The notes under the pieces: model-generated
What the model saw: the letters and a program-made list of their open reading frames with translations, nothing else
Told to the model about the DNA's origin: nothing
Databases searched by the model: none
Shown here: piece after piece, positions 30,984-39,474 of the stretch
Layout: the number at the start of each line of letters is the position of its first letter
Position numbering within the stretch: position 1 is the first letter of the stretch
Program-made: the position numbers and the translations under genes
Source of the DNA: an uncultured Mollicutes bacterium
Lineage (GTDB): Bacteria; Bacillota_I; Bacilli_A; RFN20; CAG-826
Direction: 5' to 3'
Length of the DNA: 45,896 nt
NCBI GenBank assembly: GCA_900540395.1
Contig: UQFQ01000012.1
Coordinates: forward strand, 1 to 45,896

Positions 30984-32831
30984 ATGAAGAATAAACCAAT
31001 GAATAAGAAAATGAACCAAAGGGAGGCTAATCTTCCTACAAAAAAGGCTCAACAACAAAATTTAAACAAAATTAACAATGGTGTCTTTGTTTTCACTAGA
31101 TCTCTCACTGTTGGTGAACTTGCTAAAGAATTAAATATTAATGCAAGCGATATTATTAAAAAATTATTTTTACAAAAGAAACTTGTCACCATTAATCAAT
31201 ATTTAGACGATGAGACAATTGGCGAAATTTGTCTTGAATTTGGTTATGACTTCAAAAAAGAGGAAATAATCAACGAAGAAGATTTTGAAAAAGCACAAAT
31301 CGAGGATAAGGAAGAAGATTTACAAGATCGTCCACCAGTTGTTACAGTTATGGGACACGTCGACCATGGTAAAACAACTTTAATTGATGCTATTAGAAAT
31401 TCAAACTTAGCTGCTAATGAAGTTGGAGGTATTTCTCAAGAAATAGGCGCGTATCAAAAAGTCGTTAACGGTAAGAAAATTACCTTTATTGATACCCCAG
31501 GGCATGAAGCTTTTTCTGCGATGAGAAGTAGAGGAGCAAGTGTTACTGATATTGTTGTTCTTGTTGTCGCAGCTGATGATGGTGTTATGCCTCAAACTAT
31601 TGAAGCAATTGATCACGCTAAAGCTGCAGCTGTTCCAATTATTGTTGCTATTAATAAGATTGATGTTCCTGGTGCAAATCCAGAAAAAGTTTTAAATGAA
31701 TTAATGCAACATGATGTTATTGCCGAAAAATTTGGTGGTGACGTCTTAACTTGCGAAATTAGTGCTAAGAAGAAACTTGGCATTAATGATTTACTTGACG
31801 ATATTTTATTACAAGCTGAGATGCTTCAACTTAGAGCAAATCCAAAGCGTTATGCAATTGGCACCGTCTTAGAAGCTGAGCTTGATAAGGGTGAAGGACC
31901 AAAAGCTACTCTTCTTGTTCAAAATGGAACTTTATACAATAACGATTATGTTGTCGTTGGTACAACATATGGAAAAATCAGAAGAATGACCAATGAATTT
32001 AAACAAGTTATTAAAGAGGTTGGACCTGGTACACCATGTAGTGTTATTGGCTTAAGCGAAGTTCCTTTAGCTGGTGATCGCTTTATGGCTTTCCCTACTG
32101 AAAAACAAGCTAAGGATATTGCCGAAAAAAGAAAACTTAAGAAAGTTCAAGAAGAAAGAGCAGCATCCAATGGTGTTTCTTCTCTTGATGACTTATATTC
32201 TAAGATTAGTGAAGGTCAACTTGCTCAAATAAATATTGTTTTGAAAACTGATTCAACTGGTAGTGCCGAAGCTGTTAAAGGCGCTCTTGAAAAACTTAAC
32301 AATGAACAAGTCAAAGTCAATGTTATTAGAGCTGCTGCTGGTGCAATCACTGAAAGTGACATTTTATTAGCTAGTGCTTCTGATGCTATTATTTATGGCT
32401 TCAATGTTAGACCATCAGCCATGATTAGAAAGAAAGCTGAAGAAGAAAAAGTTGAAATTAGACTTCATAGAATCATTTATGCGTTAACCGAAGAAATGGA
32501 AGATGCAATTAAGGGTAAAATGAAGAAAGAAGAAATCGAAGTTGTTATTGGCCAAGCTGAAGTCAGAAACATCTTTAAAATTTCAAAAGTTGGTGAAATT
32601 GCTGGCTGTATGGTCACTGATGGCGTCATTAAGATTAATTCCAAATGTCGTGTTTTAAGAGATGGTGCAATTGTCTATGAAGGTGCAATTGAATCATTAA
32701 AACGTTTTAAAGATGATGCTAAAGAAGTCAAACAAGGCTATGAATGTGGTCTTAGAGTCACAAATTATAATGATATTCACGAAAATGATATCATTGAATG
32801 TTACGAAATGAAGGAAAAAGACAATGCCTAA
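30984..32831 (+). CDS. infB: Translation initiation factor IF-2 (short form)
   Basis: A GTPase that brings fMet-tRNA to the ribosome and promotes subunit joining. It is 615 residues: one IF2_N module (about 35-92, SLTVGELAKELNINASDIIKK), then the G domain with G1 GHVDHGKT (124-131), DTPGHEAF (G3, catalytic His present) and NKID (G4), followed by domains II to IV. The long N-terminal extension of many bacterial IF-2 proteins is missing, as in small-genome Firmicutes. Its end overlaps rbfA by 8 nt. Confidence 0.97.
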   Translation: MKNKPMNKKMNQREANLPTKKAQQQNLNKINNGVFVFTRSLTVGELAKELNINASDIIKKLFLQKKLVTINQYLDDETIGEICLEFGYDFKKEEIINEEDFEKAQIEDKEEDLQDRPPVVTVMGHVDHGKTTLIDAIRNSNLAANEVGGISQEIGAYQKVVNGKKITFIDTPGHEAFSAMRSRGASVTDIVVLVVAADDGVMPQTIEAIDHAKAAAVPIIVAINKIDVPGANPEKVLNELMQHDVIAEKFGGDVLTCEISAKKKLGINDLLDDILLQAEMLQLRANPKRYAIGTVLEAELDKGEGPKATLLVQNGTLYNNDYVVVGTTYGKIRRMTNEFKQVIKEVGPGTPCSVIGLSEVPLAGDRFMAFPTEKQAKDIAEKRKLKKVQEERAASNGVSSLDDLYSKISEGQLAQINIVLKTDSTGSAEAVKGALEKLNNEQVKVNVIRAAAGAITESDILLASASDAIIYGFNVRPSAMIRKKAEEEKVEIRLHRIIYALTEEMEDAIKGKMKKEEIEVVIGQAEVRNIFKISKVGEIAGCMVTDGVIKINSKCRVLRDGAIVYEGAIESLKRFKDDAKEVKQGYECGLRVTNYNDIHENDIIECYEMKEKDNA

Positions 32832-33201
32832 GAATACAAAAGACATTGAAAAGATTAAAAGTTTAATTGCTCGTAACGTTAAAGATATTGTGACTCAAGA
32901 AATTCAAAATGAGCATATTGGCTTTATGACCATTACAGATGTTGAGGTTAGTAGTGATCATTCTTATTGCAAAATATTTGTTTCATTTTTAAATAATGCT
33001 AAACATTCTTTAGAAACACTTAATAGAGCAAAAGGTTATGTCAGAAGTGCACTTGCTAAAAGAGTTCACTTTAGAAGAGTGCCTGAAATTACTTTTGTTC
33101 TTGATGATTCTTTTGAAAAACAAGCTAGATTTGAAGAATTATTGGCAAAAGACAAAAAAGAAATCGAATCAATCGAAGAGATTGAAAAGAAACTTAAATA
33201 A
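32824..33201 (+). CDS. rbfA: Ribosome-binding factor A
   Basis: A 125-residue KH-like 30S maturation factor. VTQEIQNEHIGFMTITDVEVSSDHSYCKIFVSFL and the RVHFRRVPEITFVLDDSFEK stretch are characteristic. It overlaps infB at the start and, at its 3' end, overlaps the convergent PP-loop gene by 8 nt (33194-33201). It is the last gene of the operon; no truB follows. Confidence 0.95.
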   Translation: MPKNTKDIEKIKSLIARNVKDIVTQEIQNEHIGFMTITDVEVSSDHSYCKIFVSFLNNAKHSLETLNRAKGYVRSALAKRVHFRRVPEITFVLDDSFEKQARFEELLAKDKKEIESIEEIEKKLK

Positions 33202-34345
33202 GATTTTGTTTCTTTAAATAAGCATCTAAATTACGTGGGTTCATGTCTAAAAGATATGAACCTTTTTGTTTTTTAAAGCAAAGTTTCTTAGCTTCATTAA
33301 TATATTTTCGGCCTTTTAATGAAAAGGTAATCGGATTTATTTTTAATGAAATATTCCAATATAATTTAAAGACAAAAGGAACAAATAAGTTATCTGTTTT
33401 AACCCAAATTTTTTCGATAGTATAAGCTTTCTCTTTATGAGAAAGAAGAATAATTCCCACTAGTTCATCACCTTGATATAGGTGAAAATGTTCGGAGTTC
33501 TTACTAATTGTATCAGAGACTTTTATATATGTTTTTTCATCAAAAACCTTGCAAAATTTAATTATTTTCTTATAGAACAGACCTGAATTATTGACTTTAT
33601 TTTCTTCGTGAAGAAAGAAAACATTGAATTTTTCTTTGTTAGAAAGCATTGTTAAAAAGTTATCATAACTAGCAGAATAGGTTTTATTTAAGCTAAGTAA
33701 AAGTTGCTTTATATCTTCTCTTTTTGTCTTTTTATCATTTGGACAGTTGCTAGGAAATATAGGAATATTTTTTTCTTTAACTAAACGTATAATTTCTTTT
33801 TCATCTATATAAATAAAAGGTCTAATAAAAGTAATCCCTTCATTCTCTAAAAACATTTTTGGTTCAAATGTAGCAATTCTTCCACCATATATTTCATTTA
33901 AAAATAGTGTTTCTATCGCATCAGTTTTGTGGTGAGCAAAACTAACTTTGTTACAATTTAACTGGTTAGCTTTTTTATTAATAATTGCTTTTTTCATTCG
34001 TGAGCAAATTGAACAAGGCAACATTGTTTTATTTTGAAGTTTTTGTTGTTCTTTTAAAATTTCATAAACTGATTTTCCATCAGCAACAACTAAATCTAAA
34101 CCTAACGAAGAACAATACTCTTTGATAGGTAATTCATTATAATTTGGGAAACCTAGATCTATATTAATCGGAATTATTTCAAAATCGATTTTAGAAAATC
34201 TTTTATATAAAGATAAGGCATATAAAAGAGCCATTGAATCTTTTCCACCACTAACTCCAATAGCAATGCGGTCTTTATCATTAATTAAATTAAAATCTAA
34301 ATCGGCTCTTTTAATACTAGCTAAGATAATTCTAATGGCATCCAT
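33194..34345 (-). CDS. TtcA-like PP-loop ATPase with C-terminal extension
   Basis: A 383-residue protein. Residues 1-240 are a PP-loop ATPase with SGGKDS (32-37) and the cysteines expected of TtcA-type 4Fe-4S tRNA thiolases: C111 and C114 (CSIC) and C201 (SNCPNDKKTKRE). The family adenylates and thiolates tRNA bases such as cytidine 32. A further about 140 residues (241-383) are not part of TtcA. They include YQGDELVGIILLSHKEKAYTIEKIWV, faintly like the central strands of a GNAT fold. No Shine-Dalgarno sequence is seen; TAATTA lies 5 nt before the ATG on the minus strand. The exact tRNA target is uncertain. Confidence 0.8.
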   Translation of the reverse strand: MDAIRIILASIKRADLDFNLINDKDRIAIGVSGGKDSMALLYALSLYKRFSKIDFEIIPINIDLGFPNYNELPIKEYCSSLGLDLVVADGKSVYEILKEQQKLQNKTMLPCSICSRMKKAIINKKANQLNCNKVSFAHHKTDAIETLFLNEIYGGRIATFEPKMFLENEGITFIRPFIYIDEKEIIRLVKEKNIPIFPSNCPNDKKTKREDIKQLLLSLNKTYSASYDNFLTMLSNKEKFNVFFLHEENKVNNSGLFYKKIIKFCKVFDEKTYIKVSDTISKNSEHFHLYQGDELVGIILLSHKEKAYTIEKIWVKTDNLFVPFVFKLYWNISLKINPITFSLKGRKYINEAKKLCFKKQKGSYLLDMNPRNLDAYLKKQNLI

Positions 34346-34482
34346 GCCTATAATTATTCTTTATTTTTTGTAAATTTAAAATATAAATGTTCAAAAAATA
34401 GATTGATTAGGTCAAAAAAGAAGAAAATTAATAATTTAGTTTTGAACGAAAGTTAATTTAATGACAAGTACATTTTTTGAAT

Positions 34483-34511
34483 TTAAAAAGGTGATTAGTT
34501 TGTCTTATAAT
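34483..34511 (+). promoter_or_regulatory. Promoter giving a leaderless ribF mRNA
   Basis: TTAAAA (34483-34488), 17 nt, perfect TATAAT (34506-34511). The ATG at 34519 lies 7 nt further with no ribosome binding site. There is no room for an FMN riboswitch. Confidence 0.65.
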
Positions 34512-34518
34512 ATTGTTT

Positions 34519-35424
34519 ATGGAAGTAATATTTTTAAAAAATTTCGATGATATTAAACAAGGGATTAATGATCTTGGACTTGTTTTAGGCTTTTTTGATG
34601 GTGTACATATTGGACACGTTCAATTAATTTCTTACGCAAGGTCAAATACTAAAAAAGGAAGTTTAGGAGTTTTTACTTTTGATAAGCCTTTAAAGACAAT
34701 TGAAGGATGTTTGATGAATATTGACGATAAAATCGAAGCAATGAGAAATCTTGATGTTGATTATCTTTTTATTGTTCAATGTGATGATAACTTCAAAGAA
34801 ATGAGTTATGTTAAATTTGTCGATACCGTTTTAAAAGTTTTTAACCCAACTAAAATTTTCTGTGGACCTGATTTTAGATTTGGTCATGAAGCAAAAGGCG
34901 ATGTAACTTATTTAAAACAAAGATTTAGTCAAGTTTACGTTTTAAATTATGTTAATGATCATTATGAAAATAAAGTTTCTAGTACTCGTATTAAGGAACT
35001 TATTAAAGAAGGAAATATTAAAGAAGCTAATAGATATTTAGGCCGTCCATATAAGATGTTTGGAGCGGTGGTTCATGGACTTAATAACGGACAAATTATT
35101 GGCTTCCCAACTGCAAATTTACTCCCATCTGTAGATTATGTAATACCAAATAATGGTGTTTATTTTACTAAAACTGAAATTAATGGTTTTGTTTATAATT
35201 CAGTTACTAATATTGGAATTCATCCAACAATTGAAAAATTAAATAAACCAGCGATTGAAACTTATATTATTGGCTACGAAGGCAATATATATGGCGAAAA
35301 TGTTTCACTTTATTTCTACGAAAAAGAAAGAGATGAAACAAAATTTGATAGTCTTGATGAATTAAAGAAAAGAATAAGCGAAGATATTGATAATTGTGAA
35401 GAATTCTTCAAGTATAAAGGCTGA
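34519..35424 (+). CDS. ribF: Bifunctional riboflavin kinase/FAD synthetase
   Basis: Converts riboflavin to FMN and then FAD. The 301-residue protein has an N-terminal nucleotidyltransferase domain (GFFDGVHIGHVQL, then GPDFRFGHEAKGD and VSSTRIKELI) and a C-terminal riboflavin kinase domain (GAVVHGLNNGQIIGFPTANL, then THIG-like TNIGIHPTI). The ATG at 34519 is preferred over an in-frame codon at 34513, which lies too close to the -10 box. It precedes rpsO by 130 nt, as is common in Firmicutes. Confidence 0.95.
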   Translation: MEVIFLKNFDDIKQGINDLGLVLGFFDGVHIGHVQLISYARSNTKKGSLGVFTFDKPLKTIEGCLMNIDDKIEAMRNLDVDYLFIVQCDDNFKEMSYVKFVDTVLKVFNPTKIFCGPDFRFGHEAKGDVTYLKQRFSQVYVLNYVNDHYENKVSSTRIKELIKEGNIKEANRYLGRPYKMFGAVVHGLNNGQIIGFPTANLLPSVDYVIPNNGVYFTKTEINGFVYNSVTNIGIHPTIEKLNKPAIETYIIGYEGNIYGENVSLYFYEKERDETKFDSLDELKKRISEDIDNCEEFFKYKG

Positions 35425-35554
35425 TTTTTGCGATTTTGCTTGATAAAGCTTTGTGATTTTGATAATTTAATAAGGCTACATTAAACCATGTTTTACGAAA
35501 ACTCCGACGTTTGACATAGTTTATTGCGAATTTATTTGAAAGGAGAAATTAAAA
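35425..35554 (+). other. rpsO leader region
   Basis: This 130-nt gap holds the AAAGGAG ribosome binding site of rpsO and a small GTTTTACGAAAAC hairpin around 35490-35502. A TTGACA lies at 35513-35518, but no matching -10 follows. S15 autoregulates through structured leaders in several bacteria. I cannot identify a known S15-binding motif here with confidence. Confidence 0.35.
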
Positions 35555-35824
35555 ATGGCATTAGAAAAGAAAGAAAAAGCTGCTCTTGTTAAACAATTTG
35601 GTGCCAGTGAAAAAGATACTGGTTCTGTCCAAGTCCAAGTTGCTATCTTAACAAAAAGAATTCAAGAGTTAACAAAGCATTTAAAGGCTAATGATAAGGA
35701 TCACACCGCTAGAAGAGGTTTACTTATCCTTGTTGGTCAAAGAAAGAAATTACTTGCCTATCTTGAAAGAGAAGATAGAAATGCTTATTTAAAACTTATT
35801 TCTGATTTAGGCTTAAGAAAATAA
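35555..35824 (+). CDS. rpsO: 30S ribosomal protein S15
   Basis: An 89-residue primary 16S rRNA-binding protein of the central domain. The sequence is typical over its whole length (GSVQVQVAILTKRIQELTKHLK, DHTARRGLLILVGQRKKLLAYL, LGLRK at the end). It has a good AAAGGAG site and is followed directly by a strong terminator. Confidence 0.98.
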   Translation: MALEKKEKAALVKQFGASEKDTGSVQVQVAILTKRIQELTKHLKANDKDHTARRGLLILVGQRKKLLAYLEREDRNAYLKLISDLGLRK

Positions 35825-35844
35825 GATAAGAGTGAATTTAATTT

Positions 35845-35878
35845 AAGAAGACTTTATAATAATAAAGTCTTCTTTTTA
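35845..35878 (+). terminator. Terminator of rpsO
   Basis: AAGAAGACTTTA (35845-35856) pairs perfectly with TAAAGTCTTCTT (35863-35874) across a 6-nt loop, then a T run. The start codon of the ABC transporter gene lies 4 nt beyond. A TATAAT (35855-35860) spans the top of the stem and the loop and may be the transporter's -10 box. Confidence 0.85.
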
Positions 35879-35881
35879 TAT

Positions 35882-37630
35882 ATGGTGAGTTCATATTCAT
35901 ATATTAAATACTTTAAAAAGGAATTTATATTAGGTCCAACTTTCAAGATGCTCGAAGTATTTTTCGAACTCTTGATGCCTTTTTTGATGTCCTATATTAT
36001 CGATCAAGGAATTGATGCGGCGAATCATTATGGTGATTATAGTAAAATCGTAATTCCTGGAATTATTATTTTTGCTTTAGCTGTTTTAGGATTATGTTCA
36101 ACTTTAGTTTGTCAATATTTTGCTTCAATCGCTAGTCAAGGTTATGGGACAAGACTAAGAAATGCATTATTTAAAAAGATTATGAACATGTCTTTAAGAA
36201 ATGTTGAACTTATTGGAAAAGGAAATTTAAATACTGCTTTAAGTAATGATATAAATAGACTTCAAGTTTCCGTGGCCATGATGATAAGACTTGTTTTAAG
36301 AGCACCAGCTATTGTTATTGGGTCTTTGATTTGTGCTTTTATAATTGATTGGGAAGTAGCTTTTATTTTTCTAGGTGTTGTTTTATTAATATCGATTATT
36401 CTTTTCTTTATTCTTTTTTATTCTTCTAAAAAGGTAATAAGTGTCCAAAAGAAAGTTGATAACTTGGTAACTTTAACTAATGATTCTTTAAATGGTATGA
36501 GAGTTATAAAAGCATTTAATAATGAAGAAGTTGAAGTAAATAAATTTAAAAGTAAGACCTTAGATTATTTTAACGAAATGAAAATGGTTAATTTTGTTAA
36601 CGCTTTAACAAATCCATTAACATTCTTAATTATTAATATTGCCATATGTCTAGTTATTTATTTTTCCTCTAGTCAAATTTTAACTAACGCTGATTTAACA
36701 ACAGGAGAGCTAACAAGTTTAATTCAATATCTTAATCAATGTTTTGTTGCTTTAATTGCTGTCAGTAATTTAGTTATTATTTTTACTAGGGCTTTTGCAA
36801 GTAAGAAACGTGTTGATATTTTACTTAATTTGGAAGAAGATTTAGAAAATAACCCAAGATTTGCACCTTTTTCAATTCAAAATGGCGAAAATTTAATCGA
36901 ATTTAAAGATGTAAGTTTTCATTATAATAAAGGTGAAAATAACGTTGTTAAAAACTTAAATTTTGTAATTAAAAAAGGAGAGAAAGTTGGTGTAATTGGC
37001 GGGACTGGCAGCGGCAAAACAACTCTTATTAAACTAATTGAGAGATTTTTTGACCGCAGTGCAGGAGATGTCTTATACAAAGGAAAAGATATAAAAGACT
37101 ACGATTTAAACGCACTTCATAAAGAAATAAGTTTAGTTAACCAAAAAGCTGTTTTATTTAAAGGAACAATTAGAACAAACTTATTAATGGGGGAAAAAGA
37201 TGCTAGCGAAGAAGAAATGGTTGAGGCTTTAAAAGAAGCTTGTGCCTATGATTTTGTTAAGAAACTTCCTGATTTTTTAGATTATGAAATTGAAGAAGGG
37301 GGCAAGAATTTAAGTGGTGGTCAAAGACAAAGACTATCAATTGCTCGTGCTTTAATAAAAAATAGTGAATTATTGATTCTTGATGATTCAACTAGTGCTT
37401 TAGATTATTTAACAGAAAAAGAATTAAAAACTAATATTTTTAACAAAAAAGATTTAACAACCTTAATTATTGCTCAAAGAGTTTCTTCTTTATTAAATTG
37501 TGACAAGATTATTGTTATGTATCATGGTGAGGTTGAAAACATTGGAACCCATGAGGAATTATTAAAGAAGAGTAAGGTATATAAAGAGATTTATGATTCA
37601 CAATATGGAGATAGATATGAAACCAATTAA
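35882..37630 (+). CDS. ABC exporter half, degenerate-site subunit
   Basis: A 582-residue half-transporter of the ABC exporter type: six membrane segments in about residues 1-310 and an ATPase domain after. Walker A is GGTGSGKTT and the signature LSGGQRQR is normal. The catalytic Glu after Walker B is Asp (LLILDDSTSALD) and the switch His is Gln (IIAQRVSS), so its own ATP site should be weak or inactive. Together with the next gene this fits heterodimeric exporters of the TM287/288 or BmrCD kind (multidrug or lipid type; substrate unknown). No ribosome binding site is visible, and the start sits just behind the rpsO terminator. Confidence 0.9.
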   Translation: MVSSYSYIKYFKKEFILGPTFKMLEVFFELLMPFLMSYIIDQGIDAANHYGDYSKIVIPGIIIFALAVLGLCSTLVCQYFASIASQGYGTRLRNALFKKIMNMSLRNVELIGKGNLNTALSNDINRLQVSVAMMIRLVLRAPAIVIGSLICAFIIDWEVAFIFLGVVLLISIILFFILFYSSKKVISVQKKVDNLVTLTNDSLNGMRVIKAFNNEEVEVNKFKSKTLDYFNEMKMVNFVNALTNPLTFLIINIAICLVIYFSSSQILTNADLTTGELTSLIQYLNQCFVALIAVSNLVIIFTRAFASKKRVDILLNLEEDLENNPRFAPFSIQNGENLIEFKDVSFHYNKGENNVVKNLNFVIKKGEKVGVIGGTGSGKTTLIKLIERFFDRSAGDVLYKGKDIKDYDLNALHKEISLVNQKAVLFKGTIRTNLLMGEKDASEEEMVEALKEACAYDFVKKLPDFLDYEIEEGGKNLSGGQRQRLSIARALIKNSELLILDDSTSALDYLTEKELKTNIFNKKDLTTLIIAQRVSSLLNCDKIIVMYHGEVENIGTHEELLKKSKVYKEIYDSQYGDRYETN

Positions 37631-39383
37631 ACGTTTATTTTCATATATAAAGAAGTATCCGTTGTTTTTAATAGCTTCTCTTTTATGTGCTTTAATTTTT
37701 GTTACATCTATGTGCTTAACGCCTCTTTTATTTGGTAAAGCCATTGATGAAATTACTTTTGCACTTGAAAATTCTATATCATTATTTGAGACTAAATTTG
37801 TATTTTATTTGAGTTTTGCAGGCATTTTAATATTTTTAGTATTAGTTTTTGAGTTCTGCTTTGAGTTTTTAAATTCGCTTTTTGTTGAAAAAGTTACAAA
37901 AGAAATTAAAGATGATATCTTTTCAAAACTTAATAAAGTACCAATTTCTTATATTGACTCTAATTATCATGGAGACCTCGTTTCTCGAGTAATTAATGAT
38001 AGTGATAACATTAATGTTGCTTTAATAAGTGGATTTAGACAATTCTATCAAGGGGTTATTCAAATTATCGTAACCTTTGTTGTAATGTTTGTCTTAAATT
38101 GGATTTTAGGACTTGTAGTTGTAGTTTTAACACCATTTGGGTTTATGATCACTTATTTATTAGCTCATAAAACCAATAAATATTTTAAGGGGCAAGCTAA
38201 AATTGTTGGTGAAATGGGGGCGATATCACTTGAAGATATCAATAATATTGACCTAATTAAGTCCTTTAATTATGAGGAAAATGCTTACGAAGCTTTTAAA
38301 ACTCAAAACGATGCTTTATATAAAGTTGGTCAAAAAGCGCAATTTTCAGGCAGTTTGACTAATCCTATTACTCGACTTGTAAACAATTCAACTTATGCTA
38401 TTGTTGGAATGCTTGCTGCGATACTTTGTGCCTTATCATTTAAAGATAACAATATAATTTTAGGAGCAAGTTGTACGGTTGGTACCATTTTAACTTTCAT
38501 TCAATTTTCAAATCAATTTGCTAAACCATTTAATGAGATTTCAAGCTGCGTTCCAGAAATTCAAACTGGTTTTTCTTCTTTAAAACGTATCAACAATGTT
38601 TTAAACGAATCAAATGATGTTAATGATGGAAAAGAAAAGATTAATGAAGTCATTAAAAAGATTGAATTTAACCATGTTGATTTTGGGTATAGTAAAGAGA
38701 AACTCGTAATAAAAGACTTTAATATTGAGGTAAAAGAAGGACAAAAAATCGCTATTGTTGGACCTACAGGATGTGGGAAAACAACGATTATTAATTTACT
38801 TTTAAGATTTTATGATCCAAGTCAAGGAAGTATTAGTTTTGATAATCTAAACACAAAAGATATTTTAAAAGAAAGCTTAAGAAGTTCCTTTGGTATGGTT
38901 TTACAAGATACCTGGATTTTTTCAGGTACCGTCAGAGAAAACATAATTTATGGTAAAAAAGATGCTAGTGAAGAAGAAATAATTGAAGCAACTAAAAAGG
39001 CTAATTGTTACGATTTTATTATGCGTTTACCAAATGGATTTGATACTTATATCGATGATTATTCAGGTCTAAGTGTTGGTCAAAAGCAACTTATTTCTAT
39101 TGCTAGAGTCATGCTAGTTAATCCAAAAATCATGATTCTTGATGAAGCAACAAGTAATATTGATACTCGTACTGAAATGAAAATATCGGCAGCATTTAAT
39201 ATTTTAATGGAAGGAAAAACATCCTTTGTTATTGCTCATCGTTTATCAACAATTATTCATAGTGATTTAATTTTAGTTATGAAAGATGGAGAGATAATTG
39301 AGCAAGGTAAGCATGACGAATTATTAGCAAAGCATGGCTTCTACTATGATCTATATAATGCTCAATATTCAAAAATAAATTAG
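37617..39383 (+). CDS. ABC exporter half, canonical-site subunit
   Basis: A 588-residue partner half-transporter with membrane and ATPase domains in one chain. Walker A GPTGCGKTT, catalytic Glu (IMILDEATSNID) and switch His (VIAHRLST) are intact, but its signature is LSVGQ in place of LSGGQ. That changed signature faces the degenerate Walker site of the first subunit, so the asymmetry is consistent. The start at 37617 has GGAG 7 nt upstream and overlaps the end of the first gene by 14 nt; a longer frame from 37593 is less likely. Confidence 0.92.
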   Translation: MKPIKRLFSYIKKYPLFLIASLLCALIFVTSMCLTPLLFGKAIDEITFALENSISLFETKFVFYLSFAGILIFLVLVFEFCFEFLNSLFVEKVTKEIKDDIFSKLNKVPISYIDSNYHGDLVSRVINDSDNINVALISGFRQFYQGVIQIIVTFVVMFVLNWILGLVVVVLTPFGFMITYLLAHKTNKYFKGQAKIVGEMGAISLEDINNIDLIKSFNYEENAYEAFKTQNDALYKVGQKAQFSGSLTNPITRLVNNSTYAIVGMLAAILCALSFKDNNIILGASCTVGTILTFIQFSNQFAKPFNEISSCVPEIQTGFSSLKRINNVLNESNDVNDGKEKINEVIKKIEFNHVDFGYSKEKLVIKDFNIEVKEGQKIAIVGPTGCGKTTIINLLLRFYDPSQGSISFDNLNTKDILKESLRSSFGMVLQDTWIFSGTVRENIIYGKKDASEEEIIEATKKANCYDFIMRLPNGFDTYIDDYSGLSVGQKQLISIARVMLVNPKIMILDEATSNIDTRTEMKISAAFNILMEGKTSFVIAHRLSTIIHSDLILVMKDGEIIEQGKHDELLAKHGFYYDLYNAQYSKIN

Positions 39384-39453
39384 TTTTTGCAAGGATTTTT
39401 TTGAAAATGTATGATTTTTTTGAAAATATATATTTCATTAATCTATAGGCCTA

Positions 39454-39469
39454 TGCTATAATCAAGGAG
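39454..39469 (+). promoter_or_regulatory. Extended -10 promoter and RBS of uppP
   Basis: TGCTATAAT (39454-39462) is a perfect extended -10 box. AAGGAG follows at 39464-39469, 5 nt before the ATG at 39475. Transcription should begin at about 39469, so the mRNA would carry little or none of that apparent ribosome binding site. Confidence 0.55.
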
Positions 39470-39474
39470 CCAGT

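Noticed and set aside
33186..33215. AAAGAAAC/GTTTCTTT inverted repeat between rbfA and the PP-loop gene as a terminator
   Set aside because: The loop is 14 nt, the stem is weak and it lies within both coding ends. It is possible but too poor to annotate.
34346..34518. FMN riboswitch before ribF
   Set aside because: No conserved RFN elements are visible, and the -10 box lies 7 nt before the start codon, leaving no leader.
37593..37616. Upstream start for the second ABC half
   Set aside because: The ATG at 37617 has GGAG at good spacing and a normal N-terminus.
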